A DNA stretch of 64,000 nucleotides from Varanus komodoensis (GCF_004798865.1 NW_025335268.1:76662826-76726825), one strand, 5' to 3'. Counted from the stretch's first letter, positions 1 to 13,407 are shown. Notes: generated by a model not told the origin, from the sequence alone. Program-made: numbers and translations.

Positions 1-1066
1 CATGGAAGAAATTTAAATTAAGCCACTGTCTCTCTCTCCTCTTTTTGCAAGGAGAACTACAAAAGTTGTAGCCTCATTTCTTTTAACACATACCAGTTAG
101 GATATTTAAAACTGACACCCAAACAACTTTTTTTAAAAGCCTCTGTTTATCAGCATGGATGGAGGAACACATGGAACTGATAAATTTTAATATTATGTTG
201 CAAAATTTCCCTACATGACTTCAGACTAATTTTTAACACAGCAATTCATTTTTATTGCTGACTCCCACATTTTCATTATCAGCAAACTTCAGCCTACTGC
301 AGTCATAGACTGCTGCTACTAACAAATGGAGTGTGACAGCATTAGAAGATGAAATAATCTGCTTTTTCAAAAATAAAAATTTAAAAAGATGTATAATACA
401 AGTCTGCATACAGTCTGAAACACAGTTTGGAGTTAATCCACATATTTCCTATGGGTAGGGTCTGACAGGCCTATTCTATGCACACCTTATCTCCTTGAAC
501 CACTGCTTCAGTGTAGCATTAAACCTCAAGTTAGGACCGGAGCAGCAAAACACCAGTACACTCATCTTCAGAAGAGCAGCCCTGCTGGGAAAGGGGCTTG
601 GAAGTGGGGGTGGCGAGAGATGTGCTGGGGGGGGGGGGTCTTTATTGCACTGCCACAGCCCACAGGCCACTGGGGTGGTCCCTTTCCTGCATTTCACAGA
701 GAAGGCAGGCAGGCTGGGGAAACGCGAACAGGAGGTGGTCTTGCAGTCACATCCTACCTGTGACCACTGTGTGAGCAGAATGCTGGCTTAGATAAGCCTT
801 TGGGTGGATCAAACAGGGCAGCTCTTGCGCTCTTGACAGTCCTGTGAAACTCCCAAAATCTTAATGTTCTGATTAGGTTCCAAAAATAATGAGTGTGGCT
901 TTCTTTTAAGCTGCACATCCTACATACACTTATTTGGCAAGAAATCCTGATCAGCAAAATGGAACTTACTTCTGAGGAACGGGATCAAGCTGTTCACTTT
1001 GTCGTACAAATTATCTCTCAACAAGTGGGATATGAGGAACAAAGTGGTGCAAATTAGTATTGAGGT
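1..1066. other. Intronic DNA, nothing recognised
   Basis: AT-rich unique-looking DNA with a G12 run at 627-638. The short open frames on both strands match nothing I know. Confidence 0.6.
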
Positions 1067-1420
1067 GTCAGCCAGGTGTGGACTAAGCCCTGCACAATGC
1101 ATACAAACCTGGTTCACATATAACGCTAGGCCATGGTTTGTTGCCCTACCCAGGGTTTGGCTGGCACCCTATAAAGCACAGTTGTGGACATTCCTCTCTA
1201 GAAAGGCCTGCCTGGCACCCACTCAGTTTACTTTCCACCGGCAAGATAACAGAGTTAACTTACTGTGTGTTCTTCTACTACCAGCTCTGTTTTGCTATTG
1301 TTCTCAATTGTATATGTTTGTATTCTAAGCAACTGTCCCATTGCTACATTTTCTCCAGTTTGCTAATGTTTGTATTTAATTCCATTAAACTGATAAACCT
1401 ATGTTTGAGTTTTCAGATTA
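1067..1420 (+). repeat. Unclassified dispersed repeat, copy 1
   Basis: This stretch matches the reverse complement of 32720-33115 along most of its length. Shared landmarks in the same order are GCCATGGTTTGTTGCCCTAC (CCCATGG in copy 2), CACAGTTGTGGA, CTGCCTGGCACC, a TTTGCTAT/TTTACTGT block and a CCATGTTT-like end. The copies differ by substitutions and small indels, so they are old. I see no coding capacity. It could be a non-autonomous DNA element or an old LTR-type fragment; the family is not resolved. Confidence 0.7.
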
Positions 1421-1430
1421 TGCACTTAAT

Positions 1431-1645
1431 CATAATTATTATTACATTGGACTTATATCCTACCTTTTTTCTTCTTTCAAGGAACCCTAGGCTGCTTATA
1501 TAGATCCATTTTATCCTCACAGCAACAGCCTTTGAAGTAGGTTTGGCTGAGAGTCCACGACTGGCCCAAAGTCACCCAGCGGGACCCAAATCCAAATATC
1601 CCAGGTCACTGATCCAACAGTCTAACCATTACACCATACTGCCAG
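1431..1645 (-). repeat. tRNA-derived SINE
   Basis: Read on the minus strand, it starts with a tRNA-like A-box region (TGGTGTAATGGTTAGA). The SINE body follows (TGGGTGACTTTGGGCCAGTC, then an ACTCTCAGCC block) and it ends in a TAGGATATAAGT-like stretch and an ATT-rich tail. The same body appears at 13408, 20057 and 52898. Confidence 0.75.
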
Positions 1646-2570
1646 GAAGCTTCTCCACATGGTTTCCTCTTTGTCCAACTGATGAAACAACAGACACCCT
1701 CCATGTGACTTATCACTGATAAAGCAGACCATTATGAGTTATACCGATGACTATTTAACATGGCTTGGGCCCCTTTAATCAAAAGTGTAAAGGATTCACA
1801 CCCTCCCTGTGAACTGAGGTTGTGCTGCTTTAGTGCACAGGAGAGAGGCTAGGGCTCCTCGGTTTGGTAATGTTACATAACAGATCTGTTGTCCTTGCCT
1901 TGGCCATGTGATCCAAGCTCAGTTCCACCATCAGTACTGCTGTTCTGTGGAGTTGCTTGCTTGCAAAACTACTGCTTACCCCTCAAGAGCCTTTCCATCC
2001 TTGGCAGAGCCATGAATCTGGCTTGCACAGAATTCTGAGGTAGACTAAGGGTCAAACTACACATGTTACTTGCATAAGGTGCCAGAGAGCCTGAGAATTT
2101 TCTGCAGGGCAACTGCATGCAACTTCAGTTCAGCTCAGGACCAGCATGCATTTCCAATGGGCTTTTTTTAAGGCTCCCAAAAAAGAGGAGAATTTGAGGG
2201 GAAAACAGATGGGAAAGCTTAATCCTTCCATCCTAGTGTATGATGATTCCGATGTAATTCAGCACTGCACACAGTTACACTGAAGCAAGCAGCTCTACCC
2301 AGTCCAGCTACACACTTCACAATTAACTTCATCAATAGCTTGTCTCTGAGGGCAAGCCATTTGTACAACAGTTGTTCAAGCAGACATTCTCTTCAAACAA
2401 AACAAATGTGCTGCCAAGACAGAAAGTGTGTGTTTGAACAATTCTACCTGCTTAAAAAGTGTCTTCATTCGTGGAATGGAAAGAGGCTGAAAGGTCTTTG
2501 TGCTATCTTGCGCTGGGCAACCTGTCATAAAGCATATAGAATTCTGCCCAGCAAACACAGAGAATAAGTT
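1646..2570. other. Intronic DNA, nothing recognised
   Basis: No coding signal or clear repeat is seen. The GGTCAAACTACACATGTTAC stretch near 2049 may be a worn repeat end, but this is only an impression. Confidence 0.5.
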
Positions 2571-2662
2571 ATACCACCCTTCCCCAACCTGGTGCCGTTC
2601 AGGTGTGTGGGACTACAGCTCCCATCATTCTTAGACAGCATGGCCACTGCAGTCCAACACAT
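2571..2662 (+). mobile_element. hAT-like palindromic MITE, half copy
   Basis: Contains the CCCCAACCTGGTGCC arm and the GGGACTACAGCTCCCATCAT core shared with the fuller copies at 10671 and 19387. The second arm is missing. Confidence 0.55.
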
Positions 2663-3109
2663 CTCAAACACATCAGGTTGTGACAAGCTGGCCTTGAGAC
2701 ATGCTACTGTAAATTGAAGTAAAGACTCAAGCAGGTAAAGCAAGGACAGGTTGGCACTGACAAGGAGGGCAAAACCATCAGACTCTAATGGTTTCCTGAA
2801 CAAAGGATGCCGTCCTGCCTGTAATGATGCAAACCTCTATTTGTCCCACTGCACCAAGGCAGGTGTGTAGGATCAGAGCACCAGGTTCCCTATCGAGCGA
2901 CACACTCTGAACTGAACATGCTCGCGGATTCCGTCTCACTGGATTCCAGGCACATTCTCATGCTAGTTGACCCAGCTGAGGAGCGGTGCTCCTGACCAAG
3001 GCTCACCACCACAGCAATCCTCACAGGTTAATTTCACCGAATTAACAGGAGATACTCTCAGAGAAATAAGACTAGAAGTACAAATCTAAGCCTATATTCT
3101 TAGCAGCAT
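2663..3109. other. Intronic DNA, nothing recognised
   Basis: No coding signal, repeat core or unusual structure is seen here. Confidence 0.5.
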
Positions 3110-3296
3110 CCTTTAAAGGCCAGGGCGGCTTATTTTATATTGTATTATATTGTGTGTGTGTGTGTATATTTAAATTATTATTCTAATATATATTTTTTAA
3201 ATTTTTATTTATGTGTTGTAAGCCGCCCCGAGGCTTCGGCGAATGGGGCGGCATAAAAATGTCTTAATAAATAAATAATAAATAAAAATAAAGGAT
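3110..3296 (+). repeat. LINE 3' end (CR1/L2-like) with AATA tail
   Basis: Ends in a stem-loop of GCCGCCCC and GGGGCGGC around 3221-3252, then ATAAAAAT and an AATA-type tail to about 3296. This architecture recurs in worn form near 16840, 28590 and 45475. A TG run lies at 3149-3165. Only the non-coding tail is present. Confidence 0.6.
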
Positions 3297-6200
3297 ATCT
3301 GATTGCTTCTGATGTCCATTCACACTGGTTTTATTCCATTAAAAACTCTGAAAGGCTTTATATATGTTTTACAATTTTGTTTTTGAAAGCCACTGAAGGG
3401 AGCTTTAGTGATTGTACATTAGAGAGATAGAACAAACAAACCTGGTGCATATGAAATAGTAACTATAATTACAATGGCATTTTCAATAGTAAAAAGGCTG
3501 AAATTCTAATCTTGTGCATATGTATTTATCTTAATAACTTTATAGAAAACTTATACTATGTTGCCCTTTTTAATTTATAGTTATACGCAAAAGCCCAAGG
3601 GCTTTGTTTTGCATTTTTCTAACATTTAACTCATTCCCTTGAACATGTCAGCATTTGCACATAAATTCCAAATCATGAGGTAATTAGAAAGCCTGCTAAT
3701 CTCACTTCATGCTAATTACATCAAAAGGATCAAAGTCTACATCATGTACAGCCTCCACATAACCCACTCACACTGGAAGAGTTCATCTTCTCAATTTAAT
3801 AGCTGAAACAAAGCCAGTGGAGAGTTTTTAGCTCAAATTCTGATTAGATGCTATAAAGCATGGCTTTTAGGAAGGAACATAGGCTTTTGATTCAGAAAAC
3901 TATATAAGGCAAGCATTTAAACAACAAAAAGTGTTGGTAGTTATTTGCAGTGCCTTCTCCTTTAGACACCAAAACATCAAAGATCAATGCGCACCACAAA
4001 GCAGTAATACTTTTTATTAGACGGTAGTCAAATATAACTATTGGACATGTTTGGCATCAGGCCATAAATAACAGGGTGTAGCAAGGAGATTTTGGCAGTT
4101 GGACGCATTACGACCTCCTCAACAGCAAGGAATGTGTTTGAAATATCACCAATCAGCCAGGATCTAAAGAATCATGTTGCAAATTTTACAAGAACAAGAC
4201 TCAAGTTTCTCCAGTTACATCCTCTCCCAAGCAGCATAGCAAACAGCTTTGGAAAAAGATTTGCCAAACAGGAACAAAGGCTACAATCTGAAGGGGAGAA
4301 GCCCCAAAAGTAACTGGTTTACCTGAAGCCGCAGTGCTTTGGGTGCAGCATTTCCTTTGTACAACTCAATTTTTCTCAACCTGCTTCCACCACCACATCT
4401 TCCATTCCAATTGTACCCAGATCAAAATTGTTTTGTTCTGCTCATTCCTCCTCACCACAGCCCACTGTGCATACCTGTGTTAAGGCCAGACAGAATCTGA
4501 TCCTTGGGGCATAAATCGTGAGACAGACAACTCTAGGCAAGAAATGTCAACAAAGTCTGATTGAGCAGGAACAGTTTGAATGGCACTGTTATTTTATATA
4601 CACAATTTATCCTAAATAGTTCATTCCTTCACCCCCAGATCATAATAAAAAGAATTTTTGGAAACACTCCAGATTAAGCTTCATCAAAGGTTTTTTATAC
4701 TTATTAGCATGCAGTCCATCAATTCCAAGAGCTACTTCACACATCGTATTTTTTCTATGTAAAAATCATCTGTATGTGTAAAGGGGGTGGGAAATCCTCA
4801 TTTCATACAAGTCATCTGTGAAAATCAGCCAGGTACCCATTTTACTTGAATTGCATGACACCCAAGCATACAACCCCTGGCAATGCATATCTATTGTCCT
4901 GCACAGAAATTATTACCCCTAGACAATAACAATTCTGTATATGAATCATGCCAAGACATGCAGAAATAATAAGAATTAGGACAAACACTGTTATAGACAC
5001 CTCACTTTTTACACCAGCCTTAATTACTTAGGAATTATATTTAAGCCATAAAGAAGTTAAAGCTGTTGTTCAGTTCCAATGTAGTATTTCCTATACACAC
5101 ATTTAAAATGTTACATTGTAATATATGTTTTCTCATAGAGCTTCCAACCAGAATCAAAGGGAATCATCCTAGAAAAGGATTCAAACAAAATTGTTCATTA
5201 CTTGTGCCCACACCACACAAATGCTTATCACATCCTGCATCACATTCAGGCCCTTTGCTCATTCTGACTTATTTAAATCAGAAACCAACAAACTCAGTCG
5301 GAGGGCATCTCCGATTGATGCCTCTGCATTAAATGCATCTGCAAAAGTACAGCCCAAACCACCTTTCCTTACCTTGCTGCCTGGAAGAATTCACCCATAA
5401 TATAGTTGCAACTTTTCAATGGAAAGTTCCGCAATTCCTGCAGCATAGTTGCTGTACTTGTGAAAATCGCAGTTGGAGAAACGTGCCTATTTCTAGGACA
5501 GCACTGGCCAAGGATGCTAAGATCCCTGGTGGGTGTCATGTGGGGAAGTGCTGATCTAGGTCCTACTAGATCACATATTGTATCCTCAAGCCTTGCAGCC
5601 CCGGAGCAGCCATTGAAAAACAGGCAAAGGAGATCAGAAGATGTTACCTGGCCTTTACATAGATACTAGCCCAAAAGGAGATTCTTACGTATACATGTCT
5701 TCATCTAGCAACAGCAGTAAATATGAGGGAAAGCAAACAAATAGAGTATTGTAGGTTCTAAATCCCCCGACAAAGAATAGCAGGCTCTCCTTCAATAAAA
5801 ACATGTAACAGGCCTTTTTTGCGCATTACTTTTTCTAATGGTACATATTACAGTACATTCTATGTGCTTGCTAAAATAGTGAATAAAAAGCTACTTTTTC
5901 CCTTCATCTTTCTTTATACAGTCTGGAGTGTACACTCAACAAAGAATTAGTGCTGTGTAAAAGAAAATGTTCAACTACTGTTTTAATAAAGATACATGAG
6001 AGGCCAAGTGTGTACATGTTAAAATATGGTGTGCATGCTGTGGCATATTAATTGACAAAGTATAATACTATGAGCACAGAAATGCTGCAAGTCTTAAAAG
6101 AGCAAGGTGTCATAAAGCTTAGCCATTAGCAAGTTTTGGGTGGCTTACTCCCCAGGAATTTACAGGAACCTGGAAGGAACAATATAGATACATATGCAAA

Positions 6201-8012
6201 ATAGAAACATTCCTAAAAGATGCTTGTAAACAAAAACAAAAATGTTTGCTTATTGCTAAAAGAGATCAACTGTTTGTTTATTAAACTTCTATCCTGCAGA
6301 AGTTTACCTCTTACAATCATGCTATAAGTTACTCATGGGCCCAGTTTATATGGTCACAAAGAAGAAATACACCACAGAGGCTTATTTTCTGCCCAGCCCA
6401 TGCACATGCCAGAGGATCTGTATAATTACCTTCAGCAGTACAGCTTGTCACCCACCCATGGTGACTTACTACAGGTTTGAATTATTTCATGTCTCCCCAT
6501 CACCATCATCATGGGCCTGACATCACAGTGGTCCAGGTGGAGAAGCAGCTCTTACAGTCAAAAAGTTATCTGTCCTTTCCCCATAAAACATTTTTTTCCA
6601 GTAATCAAAATTATGGACAAAATGATGGGGAAAAACAGGAGGGTTAACCACTAAAGATGTTATCCTCTGCCCCCACTGTAGTTGTGTGAATGAAGCAGAG
6701 AGATTGCAGAATGAAAGCTTTGCCTACAAGCATCCCAAGAGTACTTGTAGGGCAGACATATTCCCCACCACCACCATTTGCACTAATCCAAGTAGCTTAT
6801 GTCTATATTCTACTCTAATCAAAATAATGTGCGTACTATATTCTTTAATTCCAATTAAGGGCTCAGAAGAGGTCTTAAAAACATCCAAGTATAATTTTAA
6901 CCATTTCTACTAATTATGCTGTGCTAAAGCGATCTAGTGTGGCACCCAAGCAGCAAGCATTTCATCCAATATCAAGCACATCAAACTACATACACTGGAA
7001 CAGATTAAGAATCTGCTCTGCTCTGACCTTTTAACAATACCCAAAGTTCAACTATTTGAATAATCAATAAATGCAGACCAAAGTACAGCTGCAACATGCA
7101 CCCAATAAAAGTGCCACTGCTGAACTTTTCCTAAAGAAGAGGAAACCAAATTACTTCAGAAGACCGGGCTGTGTCTAACCAAGGCTTCAAAAGCCCGCTG
7201 CCCACTCACCGGTGTTAAACAGGAATGTTCCTTGGCAAGCAGACCTCCATATGCGCAAAACAAAAACCTTCATTTTAAAAGAATTATATTAGTAACATGT
7301 GATTGGGCAGAAAGCCTGACAAATCTAAAACCCTGCTTTCCTGACTTTGCTTGGGACTGGAATTAAATACTTTTTCTTCTGGCCCTTTCCCCATGTCTTC
7401 CAGGTTTAATCTTCTGGCTCAGAAGAATCCAGTAGATTTTCCAAATCTAATATAAAAGGAGAGAAATGGGAGCACTACAAGAGAAAAAGTTCAAGTTTCA
7501 ATGGAAAAATAAACAAACAAGCAAAACCTGTCATGTTTTCGCCAGTGAGGTCTTGTCTGCTACAGGAAAGACAAGGTTGAAAAGAAAATTGCAGGATAAG
7601 TAATAACACTGTTATTATAAGAAGCTTTATCTTGTCAGTTTTAAAAATTAATTAAAGCCAGCCATGAAAGTTTTCTATTGTGGCTTCTCTTATGTGCTTC
7701 ACTAGTTATTCTGAATGATTCTTAAGTTAGTTTCACAGGCATATTACCAGCCACAGGCCAACTTGACACAAAATGAGCCAAAATAAATTTGGATTTAGAA
7801 GGAATCTGGAACTAACTAGCCAAATGGCAGCACGAAATGGTCCCCTGTGGAGAACAATCTACAGGATGTGTGCTTTGCTTGACTCACAAGGAGATCATTT
7901 ATTGACAGAATGCACATCCCGGAGACTCTGCCCAGGCTGGGTTATATAGAATTTCAACTCACTTAAAAGAAAGAATATGGGACTACACCCAACATCACAC
8001 AACTGGGCTCCC
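3297..8012. other. Intronic DNA, mostly repeat-poor
   Basis: Long AT-rich stretch with no coding signal and few visible repeats. It includes two candidate conserved non-coding blocks (3590-3750 and 7610-7800, see findings). A possible worn repeat lies near 4005-4085. Confidence 0.5.
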
Positions 8013-9125
8013 ATTTCCTATCTGTTCTGGGAGCAGTGCAGGGCCGGGGGGAGGGGGCTGCCATTCAGACAGTGGATGAACAAAACTGGATTTCATCATG
8101 TACTTCAGTCATTACCATTCCATAACACACACGAATCCATAACCAACATGGACAAGCCCTCTCCCCAACATCAACCTAGCCAAGCTGGTTCCAAGGCAGA
8201 GGCTGTATTCACATGCCAAGCAATGCCATGCAGTTACTACGAGGCACAGTACCTTACCTTAGGCCCTCATGGTTTCCTTGCTTTTCCATCTTCCCTCCAA
8301 ATAACAGCACATATCCCATCAGCACCTGCACCTGCACCTGCAAATCACTCCCAGGATTTGCTGCCTTGCTGCATCAGCCTCATTGGCCACACGTTCTCCT
8401 GGGCTTGGCCTCAGCCAGCTGCCTTTTTCTATGTTTTCTGCTGCTCAGCAAAGCAACTTCCTACTCACTCGAGTAGCACTGTTGCGCCAGAGGAACGCCA
8501 AAGCAAAGCTTCCCTGTGCTGCCCTGCTCGGCGCCAGCATGCAAGCACCTGCACACAGCGGCCTCTCTCTCTCTTGCTGCTCCTCTGCCCGCACTCCCAC
8601 TGCAGCGAGTCACATGAGGGCGCCTGCACAGGATGGCCATGCCAGGGGCAGGGGCAGCCTGTCCTGCCAGCAGGACTTTCCTAAGGTTGCTTATGTGGGC
8701 ATCTACCTGGGAAAGCTTGCCAGCTGGCTGCAAGGAATGAGCTTGTCCCTGGGCTGGGCTTCTTGACAGCCTTCAGGAATGCCAGAGAGGAGCAGTGGAG
8801 AGGGCAGGAAGCAGAGTGGGAGACCTCTGGGCTTCTCGGGACAAGGGCCCTCCACACGAGGAGACCGCTGGCTCCCTGAGGAACTGAAGCGTTCAGCCAT
8901 TTCCGAGTGCTGCTCCAGCAAAGAGCAGCGGCCAGATTGGAGCACCGAGTGTGGCTGCCTCCATAGCCACTGCTGCTGGAGGAGGCATGCCATGATGCCC
9001 CACTGCCACACAGACGGCAAAGCTGCATCTGGCCATCGGGAAGGCCGTGCATGGACAGGGGAAGGAGCAGCACAAGGCAGCCAATCAGAGCGTGGCTGCA
9101 GCTGTCTTAGGAATTGCTAGGCAGA
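8013..9125. other. GC-rich intronic stretch, probably an old transposon interior
   Basis: Base composition jumps to GC-rich compared with both sides, with overlapping open frames on both strands (up to 235 codons) that look like composition effects. No protein family is recognised. GC-rich interiors of this kind occur in squamate hAT-type elements, but I could not define ends. Confidence 0.35.
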
Positions 9126-10670
9126 ACAGGACGGGGAGAATGGAGGCTGGACTGTCCGCTGCAATGGTGGCCACTCTTGACACCAAACTCGATGGTGGAA
9201 ACGGCACAGAAATATTGTAACAATGGTTATGCATAACAAGTCATGGTGAAGCACGGAAACCTTACAAGAGCCACTGCTTCTCTGAGTGGTTTCATGGAAG
9301 CCAACATGCCATGTTTCACCATGGATGCTGGGTTCACACCTAATGGCAAACCATGCCCGAGTGGTTTCAGCCAGAGAACTGTGCAACCGCCACAATGCTC
9401 TTCCAATCTAAGCATTGGGCCACTGAAAAGAGGTTGCAAACTGCAGATAGCCATGACTGCTTATAACCCATTGTTCCCAATTGTATGGTCACCTGAACAG
9501 ACTAGACCTGAAGAATGATGCCTTTGCTTTAATCTTTATCATGGTATCCTTTAATTTTCACCACGTGACTCATGATAGATGGAGCAGGGTCGTCTGCAAC
9601 CCCGAAGAGTACTAACGGAACTCTGCACATTATCCTTGTGTGATCCATTGTGCGATGGCTTGCACAAATATAATGCACAACCACTTGAACGAGTTCATTG
9701 GACCTAACACTTGCACAACAATATAACAGGGCACCAAGAAATTGGTGACCCATATGTCCTAGTTTGCAGAGGATAATTGCCTGTTTGAAGAGCTGTAAAA
9801 CCCATGGCCAGATTAAAGATAAAAAACATGTTAAGCAGATTGAACGGGTGCCTTAACATTGCTCATCAACTCTGAGGGAAAACCCTGCTTCTGTGTAAGT
9901 AACAGCCATTACTGCTAAGCATGCATCTCCTGGATGTTAAGCAAATCGCTGTCCTCTTTCATCCTTTATTTTGGGGATAAGGATTACGCAGTTCCTATCA
10001 TGCGGCACTGCATAAGCAGCAACCCCAGCTGGACTGGGCTACTTTGCAACATATTCTTCTATTTCTTGGTAAAATAACTGCCTGACATGGAGAAAATATG
10101 AGTGGCAAATGCGAGGAAGGTTCAGTCAACTCCATTTTTTCTTTGAACAGCTTCATCTATAATGCTGTTGCTCACCTGCCTGGCTGGAGTTCATTATTCC
10201 CAATTAAATCTATTTAACAATCCATCCTCTATGAGAAGGAAAAGGCCCGGACCAAGCTCTGTTGAGCAGGTTCACGGTGCTGTGATTAGGGCTGTCACAG
10301 CACCAAGAGAAAGTGTTGAAACAGCAAGTCAATCTAATGGCTCAATAAATAACATACCTTTTTTAAAAAAGTGTCTGTATATGCATGATTTGCAGCATTA
10401 ATTAAAAACATTACTTCTCTATGTCTTGGGAAACAGAGCCAAACAACCCATGTGTGTATGGGAGTTTGAAAAGATGCATGAGTCTAAGCTGTGAAAGATG
10501 GGTGTACTTAGAAAAAGGATGGTGGGGGACACAACACACACACACACACCCCTCCCAGCTGTAGCACTGATAACAAGAGATGTGGCTAGCTTCCCACCTC
10601 TTTCCGAGGGCCCAGTGTGCACCATGGCACATGCATTTGAAGGAACAGGGCTGGAATAGCTACTTGAGAG
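9126..10670. other. Intronic DNA with short inverted and direct repeats
   Basis: CATGGTGAA at 9242 pairs with TTCACCATG near 9314, and GAGTGGTTTCA occurs twice (near 9285 and 9359). TTGCACAA-type motifs recur around 9650-9720. These suggest worn non-autonomous DNA elements; no genes are seen. An AC run lies at 10530-10549. Confidence 0.35.
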
Positions 10671-10818
10671 CAGCTTCCCCTAACTTGGTGCCTTCCAGAT
10701 GTTTTGGACTACAACTCTCATCATTCCTCAGACAGCATGGCCAATGGCTATGCTGGCCAGGGATGGCAGGAGTTGTAGTCCAAGACCTTCAGAGAGCACC
10801 AAATTTGGAGAAGGCTGC
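10671..10818 (+). mobile_element. hAT-like palindromic MITE, near-full copy
   Basis: The two ends are inverted copies: CAGCTTCCCCTAACTTGGTG at the left, and CAGCCTTCTCCAAATTTGGTG-type sequence read inward from the right. The inner arms also pair (TGGACTACAACTCTCATCAT against GGCAGGAGTTGTAGTCCAAG). I see no matching 8-bp target duplication, so the flanks have decayed. It carries no transposase. Confidence 0.7.
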
Positions 10819-11324
10819 CACACAGGATCCCTCCCTCCGCTGCCCATGAAGGAGCACCATTCCTAGTTCAGGAGTTGGGGAACATGCTATTTCAGCTACT
10901 GGAACTATTCTTTGAGAACCAAGATGGTGCTGTGGTTAGAGCAGGAGTTGGCAACACAGCATCCATGGGCTCACTGGCATCCGCAAGATCTACCAAGCTG
11001 ACCTGGAGCCGTTCCACTGCTGCCTTCCCTTCACTCTTCCTTCTCGCCAGAGACTGTCCTTGCCTTCTGCTCTTCTATGGCTGCCTGCTTGCCTCAGCTG
11101 TGGACTTTCCTTCCCTTTTCCTTCCACCCCTGCTGTGCTGCTGGACCACCTTTCCTGCCTCCACCACACTTCCTTTCCTTGGGAGGAGTGGAAGAGGACA
11201 AAGAAAACAGTGAGGTTGCCCACCCACCGTGACAGCAAGGTTTGGTGGTGCCCGGAGATGCATTTCAACATGTCAAATGCACCCCAGGACCCAAAAGGTC
11301 TGGCTAGACTGGGACTTTAGTCTG
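10819..11324. other. Pyrimidine-rich intronic DNA, nothing firm
   Basis: Long CT-rich stretches (11020-11180). A worn hAT-type start (CAGGAGTTGGCAACACAGC) lies near 10942. No gene is supported. Confidence 0.4.
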
Positions 11325-11490
11325 CCATAAAGCTCATTGGGTGACTCTGGGTCAAACCTACTTTACAGGATTGTGTGAGGATGAGAGAGAGAGAAGCAAG
11401 AGGGAATGCACAACCCACCATGAGTTCCCTGAAAGAGGAAAAAGGCAGCATATAAATACAAGAAATACAATAAAAATATAACATGATTCA
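11325..11490 (+). repeat. tRNA-derived SINE, fragment
   Basis: Retains the TTGGGTGACTCTGGGTCAAA body and the end GGCAGCATATAAATACAAGA with an A-rich tail. The tRNA head is missing. Confidence 0.55.
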
Positions 11491-13407
11491 AGGGAAACTG
11501 CTAACTTCAATACAGAGCTCCCCAAGCTTGGATGATGCATTTTAAAACCATTCCAATATTGCTGGTGAATCTCTCCTTGTTTATTTGAGCATATCTTGCT
11601 TTTTCCATTAGTGACACAGCTACTTTGTCAATTTTTCTGATCTTATTTACTTACTTATCGTGCTTATTTCTGGTTAATCATTGAGAGGAGGAAGACAAGA
11701 GAAGGTTCCCAGGTGGTCCCCCATCCAGACATTAACCTGATCTAGACTGCCTTAGACAGTTGTCTTCAGAAGACCTTGCAATTTTGTAGCATATGTGGTC
11801 AAGTCAGCAAAGGGAAGCAATGTAACATTAGTATTTAAAGGTCCACAACACAAAAACACACAGCCACCCTCCATAGAAACATAGGAAGTTGTCTTATGCC
11901 CAGGTCCACCCAGTGCATGATTGTCCAGAAGACAAGGACTTTTTAAATCTCTGCCTGGAAACACTGGAGACTAAACAGAAAGCACAGAACTTCAGTCCCT
12001 CCCAAAAGCTCCAGTCCTACCTACAAAGTGTTACAACGCTCATCCCCTCTTTCCACAGGGGCCCTTGGCACCCGAGGTCTGTGAAGAAGGACTAGGTGTA
12101 TCCAGCAGAGACTGTGACGTACCTTTACAGAAAGATGGCAGTGGGGTCTTTTGGAAGAAGTCAACATAGAACTCATATAAATGTGTTGTGTAGATCAATA
12201 CCCAGAGATGGTACAGGGAGACAATGCAAAGCTCTAAAGATAAGCCTCATTTAATATTTGCAACGCTGCCGTGTTGTGTGGCTCAATAACTGAGCCTGAA
12301 GCGGAAATCCAGCATTAGGCCATGCTGGATAAGAGATGCTCAGAGTTGCACTCCAATGCAGCTGGAGGGCAGTTCTAAGCAGAGGGCTTACGCTGATGCC
12401 CTACGACATTCTGCTGAGTGGTGACCAAAGGCCTGCACTCTTCATCAGAGGGAGCTGGCGGAACTTCTCAAATCTGGGCAAGCTGGTAGACATGCCTTTT
12501 CCCCATCTAGCCTACGCGTCTGAGGGCTGGGCATGGCTGCTGTCCGGGGCAGACAGCAGTCAGGAGGTTGCCCATTTCTGTAGACTCTCTTTTCCACCTA
12601 ATGGACAGAAACTACCTCTGGCCAGAGAGTGGGAAACCCAAGCCTTCATGCGGGGAAAGTAGCCCATTCATTACCGTCAACTAGTCTAGATCACCATTCT
12701 CCAGTCAGGCAAAGAAGGCAAGGACTGCACATGTTTCCTGCAAACAAACCCAAGACTTCAAAACAAACTGATTTCAAAATAAAATAAAATTAAACAGCAT
12801 TCAATTGTGGAGAAAAAAAATCACAATCCAATGCTAATTCATTCTGCAGAGGATTCATGAGAAAGGAGGATCTCGTGGCCACTAGCCTTGCAGGTCAAAC
12901 GTTTCCTCCTTTAGCAGAGGTGGAATACCTGCAGACACCAGTTGCTGAGGAGCTGGGCAGGAGGAGGCCTTGCACCCGCCCTGCTGGAGGAATCTTTGTG
13001 GGCAGCTGGTTTGCCGCCATGTACACAGAGTGCTGGGCTAGATGCACCTTTGCTCTGATCCACCATGGCTTTCCTTATGTTCTTCAGGAGTGATTCCCAA
13101 AGAGGGCAGCACTACCCCACTGGGAGCAGTGGGAAGATCCAGGGGGGCTGTTTTAAATTTGCATTGGAGCAATAGAAAGAGGTGTGGCACTGCTACGGTT
13201 GTTGCCCTTAGAAGGAAGGGGGGCAGCTGCCAAAAAAAGTTTGGGGCTTATCCTGAACAGATGTGAGCAGTTGCCAGAAACCCTGCAATTGTCTGTTATT
13301 TGGTGCAAGGTCCCACTAGGGAAGTGAGTGCATCTATTCAAGAGAAGCAAAAGAGAAGCATCATCTCTTGGAGGGCCATATTCCCCTTGAAATCATCGAG
13401 GACTAAG
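11491..13407. other. Intronic DNA, nothing recognised
   Basis: No coding exon or clear repeat is seen. The short open frames match nothing known to me. Confidence 0.5.

Noticed and set aside
1067-1420. Copy 1 of the unclassified repeat as a coding exon
   Set aside because: Its second copy at 32720-33115 shows the frames are not kept open and that it is a dispersed repeat.
7977-8684. 235-codon plus frame
   Set aside because: Lies in a GC-rich repeat-like block, with no recognised motif and competing frames on both strands.
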